A model generated the notes under the pieces. That model was not told where the DNA came from. It was given only the letters and a program-made list of their open reading frames with translations, and searched no databases. A DNA stretch of 64,000 nt. It comes from Phaeosaccion multiseriatum. Lineage: Eukaryota > Ochrophyta, other classes. Both the position numbers and the translations under genes were made by a program. Numbering within the stretch: the first letter of the stretch is position 1; every line of letters begins with the position of its first letter. The stretch lies in the NCBI GenBank assembly GCA_965112735.1, contig OZ218953.1:806001-870000 (forward strand), given 5' to 3'. Shown piece by piece: positions 33,020 through 43,887 of the stretch.

Positions 33020-33256
33020 TCCACACGGCCTCAGAAGAAAGGTGGATGGCGGTAGCATACCGAGAGGTACTCAAGGTGTCGGCTGGGGCGCGGGTAGACA
33101 GCGCCTGGTAGCGTACGTAAATAGTATTGACTAAGAAAAAAAAGCCCTTCCAACGATCGAACTCGCAGAGCAGCAGTTGGATGAGGTAGCTGGGACGACA
33201 CCGAGAGTACCATCAAGAATTCGGCTGGAACGCGAGTAGACGGTCAGGTAATCTTA
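33020..33256 (-). repeat. Dispersed element, copy B
   Basis: Reverse-complement counterpart of 23524-23790. It sits 125 bp upstream of the NFKBIL1-like start codon in the same orientation as that gene, so it may contribute promoter or 5' UTR sequence. Confidence 0.7.
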
Positions 33257-34645
33257 CAAGTCTATACAGAGCACAGGCCGGACGAGCCTTCCACTCTAAT
33301 AGCAAAAGATGAAGATGGATGGATGACCGAACCAAGGCAGCGTATACAGGGGTTTAGAAAGAAGAAGTTGGGGACGCGTATGAGCAGCATCCAGAGCGGT
33401 TGCCGCTATGGAGAAGGTGGGGAAGAAGGGGAACAGCTAAGCGGCTTGAGATACGGGCAACAATAAAGGCAGCAGCAGAAGAAGAAGAAGACGTAGCTGC
33501 GGCTGCAGCAAAAGCAGTAGCAGCAGCAGCAGGAGGAGGAGGAGCAGCAGAAGAATGTGCAAGAAGGAGGATTTATGCGCAATCGCTTCTTCAGCTTTTG
33601 GTCAAGGACTCGAGGAAGGATGATGTCCCAAAAGAAGGGAGGGCATAAACGGCAGTCCAGGGCCAGATCTTGCCAGTGGCTGGTAGACTGTGTCTCTCTC
33701 CGTGCAATTGAGCACCGGCGTGGGATGCCTTATACCTGGGCCAACGAAGTAGCAAGGCTTGGAACATGGTGACGTACACTGTAATTCGAGACATTTGTCC
33801 ACGAGGTCCGGCGCTGCCTGTTGAACATGATGTGGCCGGAAGCGACGAGGAGATTCGCAACGAAGGCAATGATCGGAAGGTCGTGATATACTATAGTGGT
33901 AGATGGTTAGGGGGAGAGGAGGGGTCAGAGCATAGACTCGTGTGCATCTCATCACGCTGGGCTGGCGTACATGACACGCAGACCATGGTGTCCTTCACGA
34001 CTCTCCTTCTGCTCCTTCTGGTGATGACAGAATACAAACGCGTAAGTCAGTTGCTGTAGTCCTTGCAGAGAGTTAGAGAGAGGCCTGCGTATATGTAGAC
34101 TAGAAGGAGAAGACGAGTGCCAGGGATGGCATTTGCTGCATAAAATCTAGAAGCATATAAATCTGTATGTACCATATACCTACACATGAACTTTTTTCTT
34201 TCTCCGCTACCCTCTTACGACACTCCTTGTACATTCCTTTCCGCAATCCTCATGCTCCTCATACAGTTGCTCCGATGATGCTTCTTTGGTGCCCTCCATC
34301 ACTCCCGCTCCCGGCCTCAGCAGCCAATCATGTGGGTGTCTTTGCTTGCGCCCTGCCTGCCGATACGCACTCTCCCACGCAGACAACGCTCGCCTCCCTC
34401 TCGTCGCGCTCTTCTCGTTCTTCTTGTTAGTCTTCCATCTCCTTGTCATCTTCATCGTCCTTCTTCTCCGTCTTGCCGCTTCCTCTCCTTCATTATCTCT
34501 TTCTTGTCCTTCTTCCACCTCTTCTTCCTTCTCATGCTCCTTCATCTCTATCTCCTTCTCCTTCTTCATCTTCTTCCTTCTCATCCTCCTTCCTTCTTCA
34601 TGGCTCCAATCAACAGTGCGTGGAAAGGTGGTCTAGTCCAACTCA
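33257..34645. other. 1.4 kb without a supported gene
   Basis: Includes a (GCA/GAA)n-rich patch (33460-33550) inside a short plus-strand open frame (33400-33648) and (CTT/CTC)n patches at 34420-34600. Several open frames occur on both strands, but none has a domain or convincing splice context. Confidence 0.45.
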
Positions 34646-36577
34646 TCATACCACCACAGACGATAGAGACGTGAGCGAGGAGCCCCCCTTGGATCCGCTG
34701 CCCTGCTGAGAAGCAGCAGCGCCATTCTCTGCTTCTGGCGTCGCCCCTCCCGCTGCAGCACCCCCCTCCTCTGCCTCCCCTTCCCCTTGCACTCGTCCCA
34801 TAGTGGCAGCCCCCCTTCTGACAAACGCTCCTGGAGGCGAAGACAAGGGCCTGGTACCAGCAGGTGTGGGGCCTGAATTACGTCTCCACATCTCCTCCAT
34901 TGCAACCCCTCCCCCACCCGCGTGTTCCCGGCTCGCACTTCCCCCACCCCAGCCCCCAACGCCATAGGCTGCCATAGGGCTCTGCCCCATCCCCGGGTAG
35001 GATCTCGCTGCAGCGGCAGCTTCAGCAGAAGCCAGGCCTGCCCCCTCCAGCTGCTGACGGGGCGGTGCAGAAGCTGTGCGGTCTGAATCGCCGCTCCCCA
35101 TCTCCTGCTTCACAGCGCCGCCCCCACCCCCGCCCCTGTGTTCCCGGCTCGCACTTGCGCCACTCCAGCCCCCACTGCCATAGGCTGCCATAGGGCTCTG
35201 CCCCATGCCAGGGTATGGCGCAGCAGCAGCAGCAGCAGAGCTACCCCCCCCCGGCCTGAAGTGCCCTGTCCCTGTCCCTGGCGTGGCAGCTGCCGCCAGC
35301 GCGGCCCGTACGGCCTGTGTTGTGGCCGCCTGGATGATGGAGGGATCCACACGCATACGCCGCCCAGGTGAGACCATAGGAATGACAGCCCGAGTCGCAG
35401 CAGCTACGGCCGCAGACGGACGGGAAGCAGCGGCAAAAGCAGCCGAGTTGTTGCTGCTGCTGCGGCTGCTCCTGCTACGGGTGGCGGTGGGCCCTGCGTC
35501 CGGCCTGTGCGCGTGACATTTGCCCTCCTTCCTCGACAACTTCTTGCAGTCTGTCTCGGAGCAGCGCTTCACAGGTGCCCCGTGGCGAACGCACAGTCCA
35601 TCCTTCTTGGCCTGCTTGTCACAGGTCACCACTCCCGCCCCGCCAGCGCTGCTGCCACTGCCTGACTCGCCACCGCCGCCACCACCGCCGCCGCTTCTGC
35701 CCTCCGCGATGACGGTGGCCTTGCACCTCTCAATCGCGGCCCCGTGTGTAATGCACACTCCGTGCTTCTTGGCAATGTTGCTGCAGCCTTCAAATGAGCA
35801 CGCTTTGCGCGTCACCTTGGCCCCATGCGCCTTGCACACACCGCTGCGCACCGCTCCGTTCTCGCACCCGTCAGTCTCGCAGCGCTTCAGCCTGGCCCCG
35901 TGGGCCACACACTTTCCCTTCTCCTTGGCGTTCTTGTGGCACCCGTCCTCCTTGCACTTCTTCTCCGCCACGTACGCTCCATGCGACTTGCACACACCCC
36001 CCTTGACGGCCTGGTTGGGGCAGCCGACTGGCGCATTGCAGCGCTTGTGCCGCACCTTCGCGCCGTGTGAGATACACACTCCTCCGCGCTGAGCATACTT
36101 TTCGCACCCCTCGCGATTGCACTCGGGCCCTGTTTTCGGTGCCTTCGGTGATCTGCAGTTTACGGACCCCTTTCCCTTCCCACTTGCCGGCAGCTGCTGC
36201 TTCTGCGGCTTCTGTTCCTGCTCTTCCTCCTCATCCTGCTGCTGCTGCTGCTGCTGCCGCTGCTGCTTCTCTTGCCGCTGCTGTTCCTGCTGCATCACCC
36301 GTGTTAGCCTGCTCTGGTTGCCCCCGGGAGCCCCCTCGGCCGCAGCCTCTTCCCGACTTCGCTTCTGCGGGCCGACTTTGCTGCCAGCGCCCGCCGCCGC
36401 GGACATCAGAATGGCAGCCGCCTCTGCATCAGCCGGGTCAGTGACCGCGTCCGAGCATCCGGCGGGACCCGCTTGCCCCCCCGCCCCGCCCGCGACTGAT
36501 CCTCCTGCGGCATTCCCCGGAGACGCCAAACCCGCGGAAGAAGAGCTCCCCTTCCCCCCCACCTGCGGGAACGCCAT
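34646..36577 (-). CDS. WRKY19-like protein with seven CxxHG zinc-finger repeats
   Basis: 643 residues from ATG 36577; a longer frame begins only with GTG. After an Ala/Gly- and Gln-rich leader of about 150 residues come seven tandem units of the form C-x4/5-C-x9-C-x2-H-G. Examples are CNREGCEKYAQRGGVCISHG and CETDGCENGAVRSGVCKAHG. The sixth unit is split by a Gly/Ser-rich insertion of about 30 residues, and the seventh ends in HAHR. Proteins with this repeat, often labelled WRKY transcription factor 19-like, are abundant in heterokonts and probably bind zinc and act in the nucleus, but no WRKY domain is present. The C-terminal 300 residues repeat SYPGMGQSPMAAYG.GGW and SASREH.GGGG three times. 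No intron is needed. It is divergent from the giant gene, 331 bp apart. Confidence 0.75.
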   Translation of the reverse strand: MAFPQVGGKGSSSSAGLASPGNAAGGSVAGGAGGQAGPAGCSDAVTDPADAEAAAILMSAAAGAGSKVGPQKRSREEAAAEGAPGGNQSRLTRVMQQEQQRQEKQQRQQQQQQQDEEEEQEQKPQKQQLPASGKGKGSVNCRSPKAPKTGPECNREGCEKYAQRGGVCISHGAKVRHKRCNAPVGCPNQAVKGGVCKSHGAYVAEKKCKEDGCHKNAKEKGKCVAHGARLKRCETDGCENGAVRSGVCKAHGAKVTRKACSFEGCSNIAKKHGVCITHGAAIERCKATVIAEGRSGGGGGGGGESGSGSSAGGAGVVTCDKQAKKDGLCVRHGAPVKRCSETDCKKLSRKEGKCHAHRPDAGPTATRSRSSRSSSNNSAAFAAASRPSAAVAAATRAVIPMVSPGRRMRVDPSIIQAATTQAVRAALAAAATPGTGTGHFRPGGGSSAAAAAAPYPGMGQSPMAAYGSGGWSGASASREHRGGGGGGAVKQEMGSGDSDRTASAPPRQQLEGAGLASAEAAAAARSYPGMGQSPMAAYGVGGWGGGSASREHAGGGGVAMEEMWRRNSGPTPAGTRPLSSPPGAFVRRGAATMGRVQGEGEAEEGGAAAGGATPEAENGAAASQQGSGSKGGSSLTSLSSVVV

Positions 36578-36908
36578 CAAAGCTCCATACTTGCTCCTCT
36601 GGCACCAGATGAGCGGCCTCACTTGCCTTTCCCCCCAATAGAGCCGTCGCGCAGAGGAAGACTTCCAGCCCCCTGTCTCTCTCTCCTCCTTTACTATTCC
36701 CTTCCTCTCTCTCTCTCCGATCGTCGACCTCTCTCGTTTTCTCTCTTCTTCCTGTTTCTCTTCACTTCTTCTCTACAATTCCACAGATCGACAAATACAA
36801 ATGGAATTACGTAGGAAAATGGCACCAGAGGGCGCATCGTTGACATAATCGCCGACAGTTGATGCATCAACTCGAAGAGGGGGAGGAAAATCAAAGCCAA
36901 TCCCAGTT
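36578..36908. promoter_or_regulatory. Divergent promoter region
   Basis: 331 bp between the start codons of the WRKY19-like gene (-) and the giant gene (+). It contains a CT-rich tract (36670-36780). No TATA element was assigned. Confidence 0.4.
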
Positions 36909-39425
36909 ATGAATGCTTCGATAGCATACGTGAGAAGGCCTCGCTTACCGAGGGAGAAGCCACTACATCAGCCACAGCAGCAGCGACTCCACCAAAAAAA
37001 GGAGCAGCCTCTCACGAGAAAGAGACAACTTGTTGCCACGCAGCGCGGCCCGGCTTGCCTGTACGTCCAGCTTCTCAGTTTGAAAGAAGTAGGGGGGAAT
37101 GTAAGCGGTGCACAGCTGCAGCCGCAGCTCCAACATGGGGCGTTGCTTGTCGAGGTCCACTTGGGCAACCTTCGAGACAAGCGGGCTCTCTCGGTGGGGA
37201 GCACGGCGTCCCTCCCGTATTTTAGAAGGGGCTCTGACGGAGTTGAAGCCCCGGAGTCCTCGTTGGCCGTGTCTCTGGGCACTCGGGAAAGATGTGAAAG
37301 GTTTTCAGATGAGAGGAGACGGAGTAGCACGAAGAGGGGTGACATCAGGGACCTGAGTGGGAAACGCGAGGACGATGACGAGGAGGAGGAGGAGGAGGAG
37401 GAGGAGGAGGAGGAGGAGGGTAGGGCTGCGGGGCTGGTAGACGAGAGGGAAGGGGGGGGGAACCGAGTCACAGTCATCGACTGCCAGAGGCTCCTTGAGC
37501 AGAACGTAAGTCAGCGAGGGAGGCTCAATGCCTGAGGGCATGGGCTTCCAGCTCATTTATGCGTCGTACTTTTGTTCGGCACGATGCTTCGTTTTGACTC
37601 AATAATGATCCAGAGAGAGAGAGAGGGAGAGGAAGGACCACATCGAAGAATGATCATCCTTTCTGTGCTCCAAGTAGCGTTCCAGTTCTTCCCTTTCCCG
37701 CCGCCCGATGGACTCTCTCTCTCCTCTCCGGTGCCCTTGTGCCCCCCACCTTCTTCTCCTCCACTCTGCACCTGACAATGCCCCATTTCCTTTTCCTGCC
37801 CCCTCTCTCTCTATCCCCTTCTGAGCAACTGCACTTCCCTTTCTCTCTCTCTCTCTCTTGCCTATGCATCACCACTTACAGGGTGGAGACACGAAACTCT
37901 GCCTGCAGTGGAAAGATCAGAGCTACGAGGCTCACCTTCGCGTACGCATGGAGCGCGGTGGCGGTGGTGCCCGACCGGATGGATATGGCGCTAGCAATGC
38001 ACTTGGTGTCCAGGTCGATGATCATGATGACAAAACCGAGACCGGTGGAGACCTTGCTGGTGATGGTACTGGTGCTGGTGTTCGCGATGGAAGAGAGATG
38101 GCAGTGGATGGAGAAGGGATGGTACTGGATGGAAAAGGGATGGTACTGGACGTCGAGCAGCGGCCCGAGAGCCTTGATGAAGAGTATGAGGGTGGGGGGG
38201 GGGGGTGCGTGGAGGGGGGAGGCATCGGTCGCCAGAACTTGTGCAGCATGTTTCATCAAGGCGACGACGACAACAGCGGCAGTTGGCTATACAGCGGTAA
38301 TGGCATGGGCAGAAGCCTTAGGAGGGAGCAGAGGCCGGGGAGGAAAAGACCCCGACAGCAAGGCCGCATAATGCTGCACGTTGTCGACGCTTTGGATGTG
38401 GATGTGGCGTACTTGCCTCCACGACGGGGTGTGCGTCCTGACACTGCCACTGCCACTGCCACTGCCACTCGTACTGGCAGCGTGGGCACTCCTCCCTCCC
38501 CTGCCCCTCCCCCCGCCGCCTTCTATCTCGCGATGCAGCTTGTTTCTCCGTCTTGTCGTTGGATGAGCGAGATGGTCTGCACTCGACCTGCTACAAGGAG
38601 AGGGGGGAAGGGTGGTGGTGGAGCGGGAGGAGGAGGAGGAGGAGGAGGAGGAGAGAGAGCAGGGAGGGGAGGAGGAAGAGGAGGAGGGCATGTGATTTGG
38701 GATGAGCACTTGACACTGCGGCTCGATGTGGAGGAGGGGAAAGAGGAGATGAGGAGGATGGCACTAGATGGTGGGGAAGGAGGAGGAGGAGGAGGAGGAG
38801 GAGGAGGAGGAGGAGGAGGAGGAGGAGGAGGAGGAGGAGGAGGAGGAGGAGGAGGAGGAGGAGGAGGAGGAGGAGGAGGAGGAGGAGGAGGAGGAGGAGG
38901 AGATGGAGAGCCTAGCGCCACTCACGAGCCCTTCTTGGACAACAACAGCAACGTCAACAAACAGGCGCGCAACACGAACACGAGCAAGAACCAGAGAGAG
39001 GAGGAGGAGCGCAGTCACGTACAGCAACGAGAGCCAATCAGTGGCTTCTTGCTGCTGAGGGTCAGGCTCATGGACGCCAGAGCGAGCAGCAAAGAGACAC
39101 GCGTTGTCGCTTCCCGTGACGTACCGGTTTGGGACTTGCTCAGCCCCTCTGGTCCGGACACGCGACCTCACATCGACAGCGACGCGGAAAGTCCTGAGGC
39201 CGACAATTGTGACAGTCGTGTATGTGTACTATCACCTGCGCTAGAAGCAGAGCGTGATGGACGGAAGGGCAGCACGGTGGCGAGAGTGAGAAAGAGGAAG
39301 AGGGGGCGGTGCAAGACAGAGGCAGAAGGGCGTGGCAATGACGTGCGTCCTCCTGCGTCATCGCAGCAGCAGCTTGATCTGTTGGCAGGTCTTCTGCCCT
39401 CGCCCCACGTCATTCATCTAAACCT

Positions 39426-39467
<42 letters not shown>

Positions 39468-42400
39468 TAGTGATACAGGAGCTGCAGCTGTTCCGGACAC
39501 ACTCGTGGATGCGGTCTCGTCAAGTCAAGGGATGAGGCAAGAGGAGGGGCGCGGATGGGGGGGCAGCGCGACGGAAAGGGAGCACGAAGAGCAAGCCCAA
39601 GGGCAAGAGCGAAAAGGGGTTGTTGGAAAGACGCGCGACACAGCGCCCCCTGGGGTTGTGCGAGTGAGACTCGCGGTGTTTCCGCTCGCAGAAGAGGAGG
39701 AGGAGGAGGAGGAGGAGGAGGAGGAGGAGGAGGAGGAGGAGGAGGAGGAGGAGGAGGAGGAGGAGGAGGAGGAGGAGGAGGAGGAGGAGGAGGAGGAGGA
39801 GGAGGACAAGGACGGGAGGGAAGAAGGGGCACAATCAAACGCCCTGCCCCGTTCCGTGCGGTGGTCGCACCCTCCTCCTCAGGGAATGGGACAACTACAA
39901 AGTCAAGGGCAAGGACAAAGGGCCTACGGAGCCTACGCGGCCTACGGAGCCTACGCGGAGGCCTTCAAGAGGCGGAAGGTGGACACACGCGCTCTCCCAG
40001 CGCCAGAGGATTTGTTCCCATCCATTGACAGAGGTGCGGCTGCTGTATCACCAACTGCTGCAACGAAGAGGGACGAGTGGTCCAGCTGTCGGCAAGTAGG
40101 CATCAGCACCAGTGGCAGAGGGGGGGGGGCGAGGGGAAGAAGATTGTTGGATTTGCGAGCAGTGGATGCGCTCTTCCGAGCCTACGCGACCACTCCTCCT
40201 CCTTCAGCCGATGAGGCCACAGCTCCTTACGCTGCTACTGCTGCTGCTGCTGCTGCTGCTGATGCTGGTGGTGCTAATGGTACAGCTGCTGGTAGTAGTG
40301 GTGGTGGTGGTGGTGGTGGTGGTGGTGGTGGTGGGTATGGTGGCGTTACTGATGCACGTGGTGGTGGTGGGGTAGGGCATGACGAAGCTTCCTCTCCGCA
40401 AGAGCAAGGGGAGCAAGCGCGAGGAGAGCGTGTATTGAGCGACGAGAGTGCAGTAGCAGTTGGTGATGCAGCAGCGGCGGCGACGGAGGCCGAAGAGGGC
40501 CTCCTGCTGCTCGAGCCCTCCTTCCTCACGCGCGCCGCTCTCGCCCAGCTTTGCTTCGTCCATTTCCCGAATCTGCCGCACCCACATGCCACTATAGCAG
40601 TTGGTGATACAGCACCCGAGGCGCCCGAGGAGCCCATTACGTTCCCGGCCTTCTCCTCCTGGCTCGGGCGGTGTGCACGGCAAAGAGCCCGTTGGGTGCA
40701 AGTGGTCGGGCTGCAGCGCTTGTTGGAAGGTGATGCAGATGCAGATGGAGCCGTGGGTGATGCAGCAATTGGTGGCACAGCAGCCGCCGGCCATGACAAT
40801 GACACTGGCACTGACACTGGCACTGGGACTGACCGCCACCCCCACGATACGTTGATCACGAGAAGCAGCAGAGGCAGCGGGAAGAGCCTCGGGGGCAAAA
40901 GGGGCAGCACAGCAGGCAAGAGTGTTAGTGACGCACAAGGCAGCCTGCTCAAGACGTCCAGTGCCATCCTCGCCGCCATCGAGGGTGTCATGAGTGACAG
41001 CGGCGTTCGAGCGGCGAGGCTCGAGAGGCTTTTAAAGAGGGGCGATGGCAGCCTACAGTCGCAGCCGCTCTGCGCCGCCCTTCGGAGCACCGCGCGTGAA
41101 GTACAGCAGGTGGTGATACAGCAGCGGGGGCAACGAAAGCAGCGGAGGCAAGGAGGAGGAGGCGTGAACGGGCTCATGAGACCACAGAAGGACGTGTGGG
41201 GGGGACTCATTGAGGCGGTGAGAGCCCACCTTCGGCTCCTCGAGGACAGCCTTTGGAGGCTTGAGGCCCTCCAGCAGCAGCGGTTGGTGATACAGGAGCA
41301 GCAAGAGCACGAGCAGGAGCTAGAGAACGGCCTGGAGGAGCTCGAGGGGTGGCAGGGAATGAGCGCCGACGCCTTCGCCTTGAGGGTGCTGGATCTGAGC
41401 GCTGCGGGGCCGCTGCTGCAATCGCTGCTGGCCACCCTCAAGGGCGGGCTGAGGCAAGCCTGTGATGCCCTCCTTCGCCTCCCCAGTCGGACGTCCGAGG
41501 TGGAGGAGGTGGAGGAGGAGGAGGGGCACCGCCGTGCTCCTCGTGCCCCTCTCTCTCACGCCCTACAGCACCAGCAGTTGGTGATTCGGCACCAGCTGCA
41601 TCAACAGTTGGCGATGCTGCAGAAGCGTCGCCAGCGGTTGGACGACAATGCGCTCCTCTCTCGCCTCGTGAAGGAGGTGTCGGGGCTTGAAGCTGCGCTG
41701 CACACAGGGAGGGTGCTTGCACGCATCAAAAGGGCTGTAGCAGGGACTCGGGGCCGCGAGGACGAGGAGGAGGAAGAGGAGGAGAAGGAGGACGAGGAAG
41801 AGGCCAGACGTCCCTCTTCCGCTGCTTCAAGCCGCCACGAGCACGTTGGTGATACAGCAGGCGGGGGGGGATACGGCAGCAGTAAGAGCACTGTCACAGA
41901 TGACAGCAAGAGTGGTAGGAAGAGTAAGAGTAAGAGAAGGGGTGCCATCAAGGGCCATCCCGTCTCCGCTCTCGAGTTGGTGCGCGACATTCGCCGACGA
42001 GAGTCTGCTCCTGGTAGGGATAGTCGTCATCTGTTGACCGATTGTCGTCAGCTGTTGGCCCCCACCCCCATCCCGAGTGCTGCTCATGCGCAGACTGAGG
42101 AGGGGATAGTGTCCTTGTCTCTGGCTGGTGCTGTATCACCAACTGCTGCTGCTGCTGGTGGTGGTGGTGGTAGTGGTGGGTATGGTGATGGTGGTGATGG
42201 TGGTGGGCTGGCTGCTCTATCTACTGTAGAGCAAGACGTGCTTTGCTGTCGTAGCGAGAGGCGGGCGGAAGCGGGCGGGGGGCACGAGTTGGTGATACAG
42301 CCGCGACAACTGGCAGAGGGGCTGGCAGGGGGCGAGAGGGGAGAGCGAGAGGGCTCCGACGAGGCAGCGGAAAGGCAGCAGGGGGTTGCAGAGACCGGGG

Positions 42401-43848
42401 GAGAGGGGGGAGGAAGCGAGGAGGGGGCAGGGCACAGCCCCCAGCCGGGGCCGTTGGTGATACAGCAGCAGCTTGAGGCACTGACTGAGGCTGCGAAGGA
42501 TCGAGTGGAAGAGGATTCTTCGCACCTTCGAAAGGTCATTCGACACAGGACCCTCAAGCTCAAAGGAGCCTTCAAGGCAAGCGGTCTGGCTCTGCCAACC
42601 GGCTTTGACGCCTACTTCGGCAGCAGAGGAGGTGATGGCATGACGTTTACGGCAACTACAAGCACAAACGTGACAAATGGAGCTGACGGGCTCCAACTGG
42701 GCCAGCAGCGAGGACTGCTGCCGGAGGGTATGGTGTGTTGCCCAGTGGACGGCTTTGCTCTGCGTGTCTTTCGAGTGGCTAGGTCTGCGGAAGTCCTGGC
42801 GGAGCTGTTGGAGGTCCAGGGGGTGGGGGGGCTGGTGAGTGAGTTGGTGATACAGAGGGAGGGAGGGAGGGACGAAGGGAGGAATGGGTGGAGGGAAGGA
42901 GGGACAGATTCTCGTCCCTTCTCCTCTTCTCTGCTCCTCTTCCTCGGCAGCCGTCACCCCCAGCCGATTGTGTCTCTCCTCAGCGATGAAGCGCTGACGC
43001 AACACACTCACTCTCAGCCTCGCTCCCTCCCTCCTCCCTCCCTCTCTCCCTCCCTCCCTCCCTCCCTCCCTCCCTCCCTCCCTCCCTCCCTCCCTCCCTC
43101 CCTCCCTCCCTCCCTCCCTCCCTCCCTCCTCCCTCCCTCGCCCTCCACCCCTGGCCTGCTGTGCTCTATCTGTGACAGGGGAGTCGCGTTTCGCCGCTGT
43201 GGCTGGAACGCATCAACTCTAGGGGGTATAACCGCACCGTCGCAAGCCTCCATAGAGGTATTGTGGCAGCGGTCTTGGGAGAGGTGATTGATCAAGTGGA
43301 GGAGGAGGGGGAGGAGAGTACCATCCCTTCAACTATTACTATTCCTTCAGTCGTTGGTCGTCGTCGCGACATTGGTCTTGCTTTGGACAGCAGGAGTAGC
43401 AACAACAACGGCGGTGGTAATGCCCGAGATGTAGACAAGGGAGGAGGTCGAGAACACAACGAGAAGGAGGAGGAACAAACGGGGCTCGGCGCCGAGGAAG
43501 AGGAGGAGGAAGAGGAGGAGGAGAGGGAGGGTGTGAAGAAAGGGGATGAGGAGAAGCAGCAGGAGGACGCCTTAGCGCTGGAAATGGTGCTGCTGGTATC
43601 GTATGTGTGTGCAGGCTTCGACCATTCCGATGATGAGGGGCGAAGGCTGAGGGTGGGGGACCTTGTTGATGCCGTCAGGGATAGGAGGGAGAAAAGAAGG
43701 GCAGGAGAGGGAGGGGTAAGGGGAAGGGGAAGGGGGAGCGAGGGTGCGGGCCGCCGATATGGCCGCGGTCCCGGGGAAGAAGCATCCCCTTCTTCTTGTT
43801 TGGCGACGGCTATGGTCGGGAGGCAGCATGAGCAGTTGGTGATACAGC

Positions 43849-43887
<39 letters not shown>

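Noticed and set aside
33766-34059. Plus-strand open frame of 97 codons ending in a hydrophobic run
   Set aside because: No domain, no splice context and an antisense frame of similar length; not enough to call a gene.
40227-41441. Minus-strand frame of 404 codons opposite the giant gene
   Set aside because: Composition is Ser/Pro/Cys shadow of Ala/Gly/Gln coding on the plus strand, and it contains the motif as CITNC/YHQL, readings not used in any supported exon.
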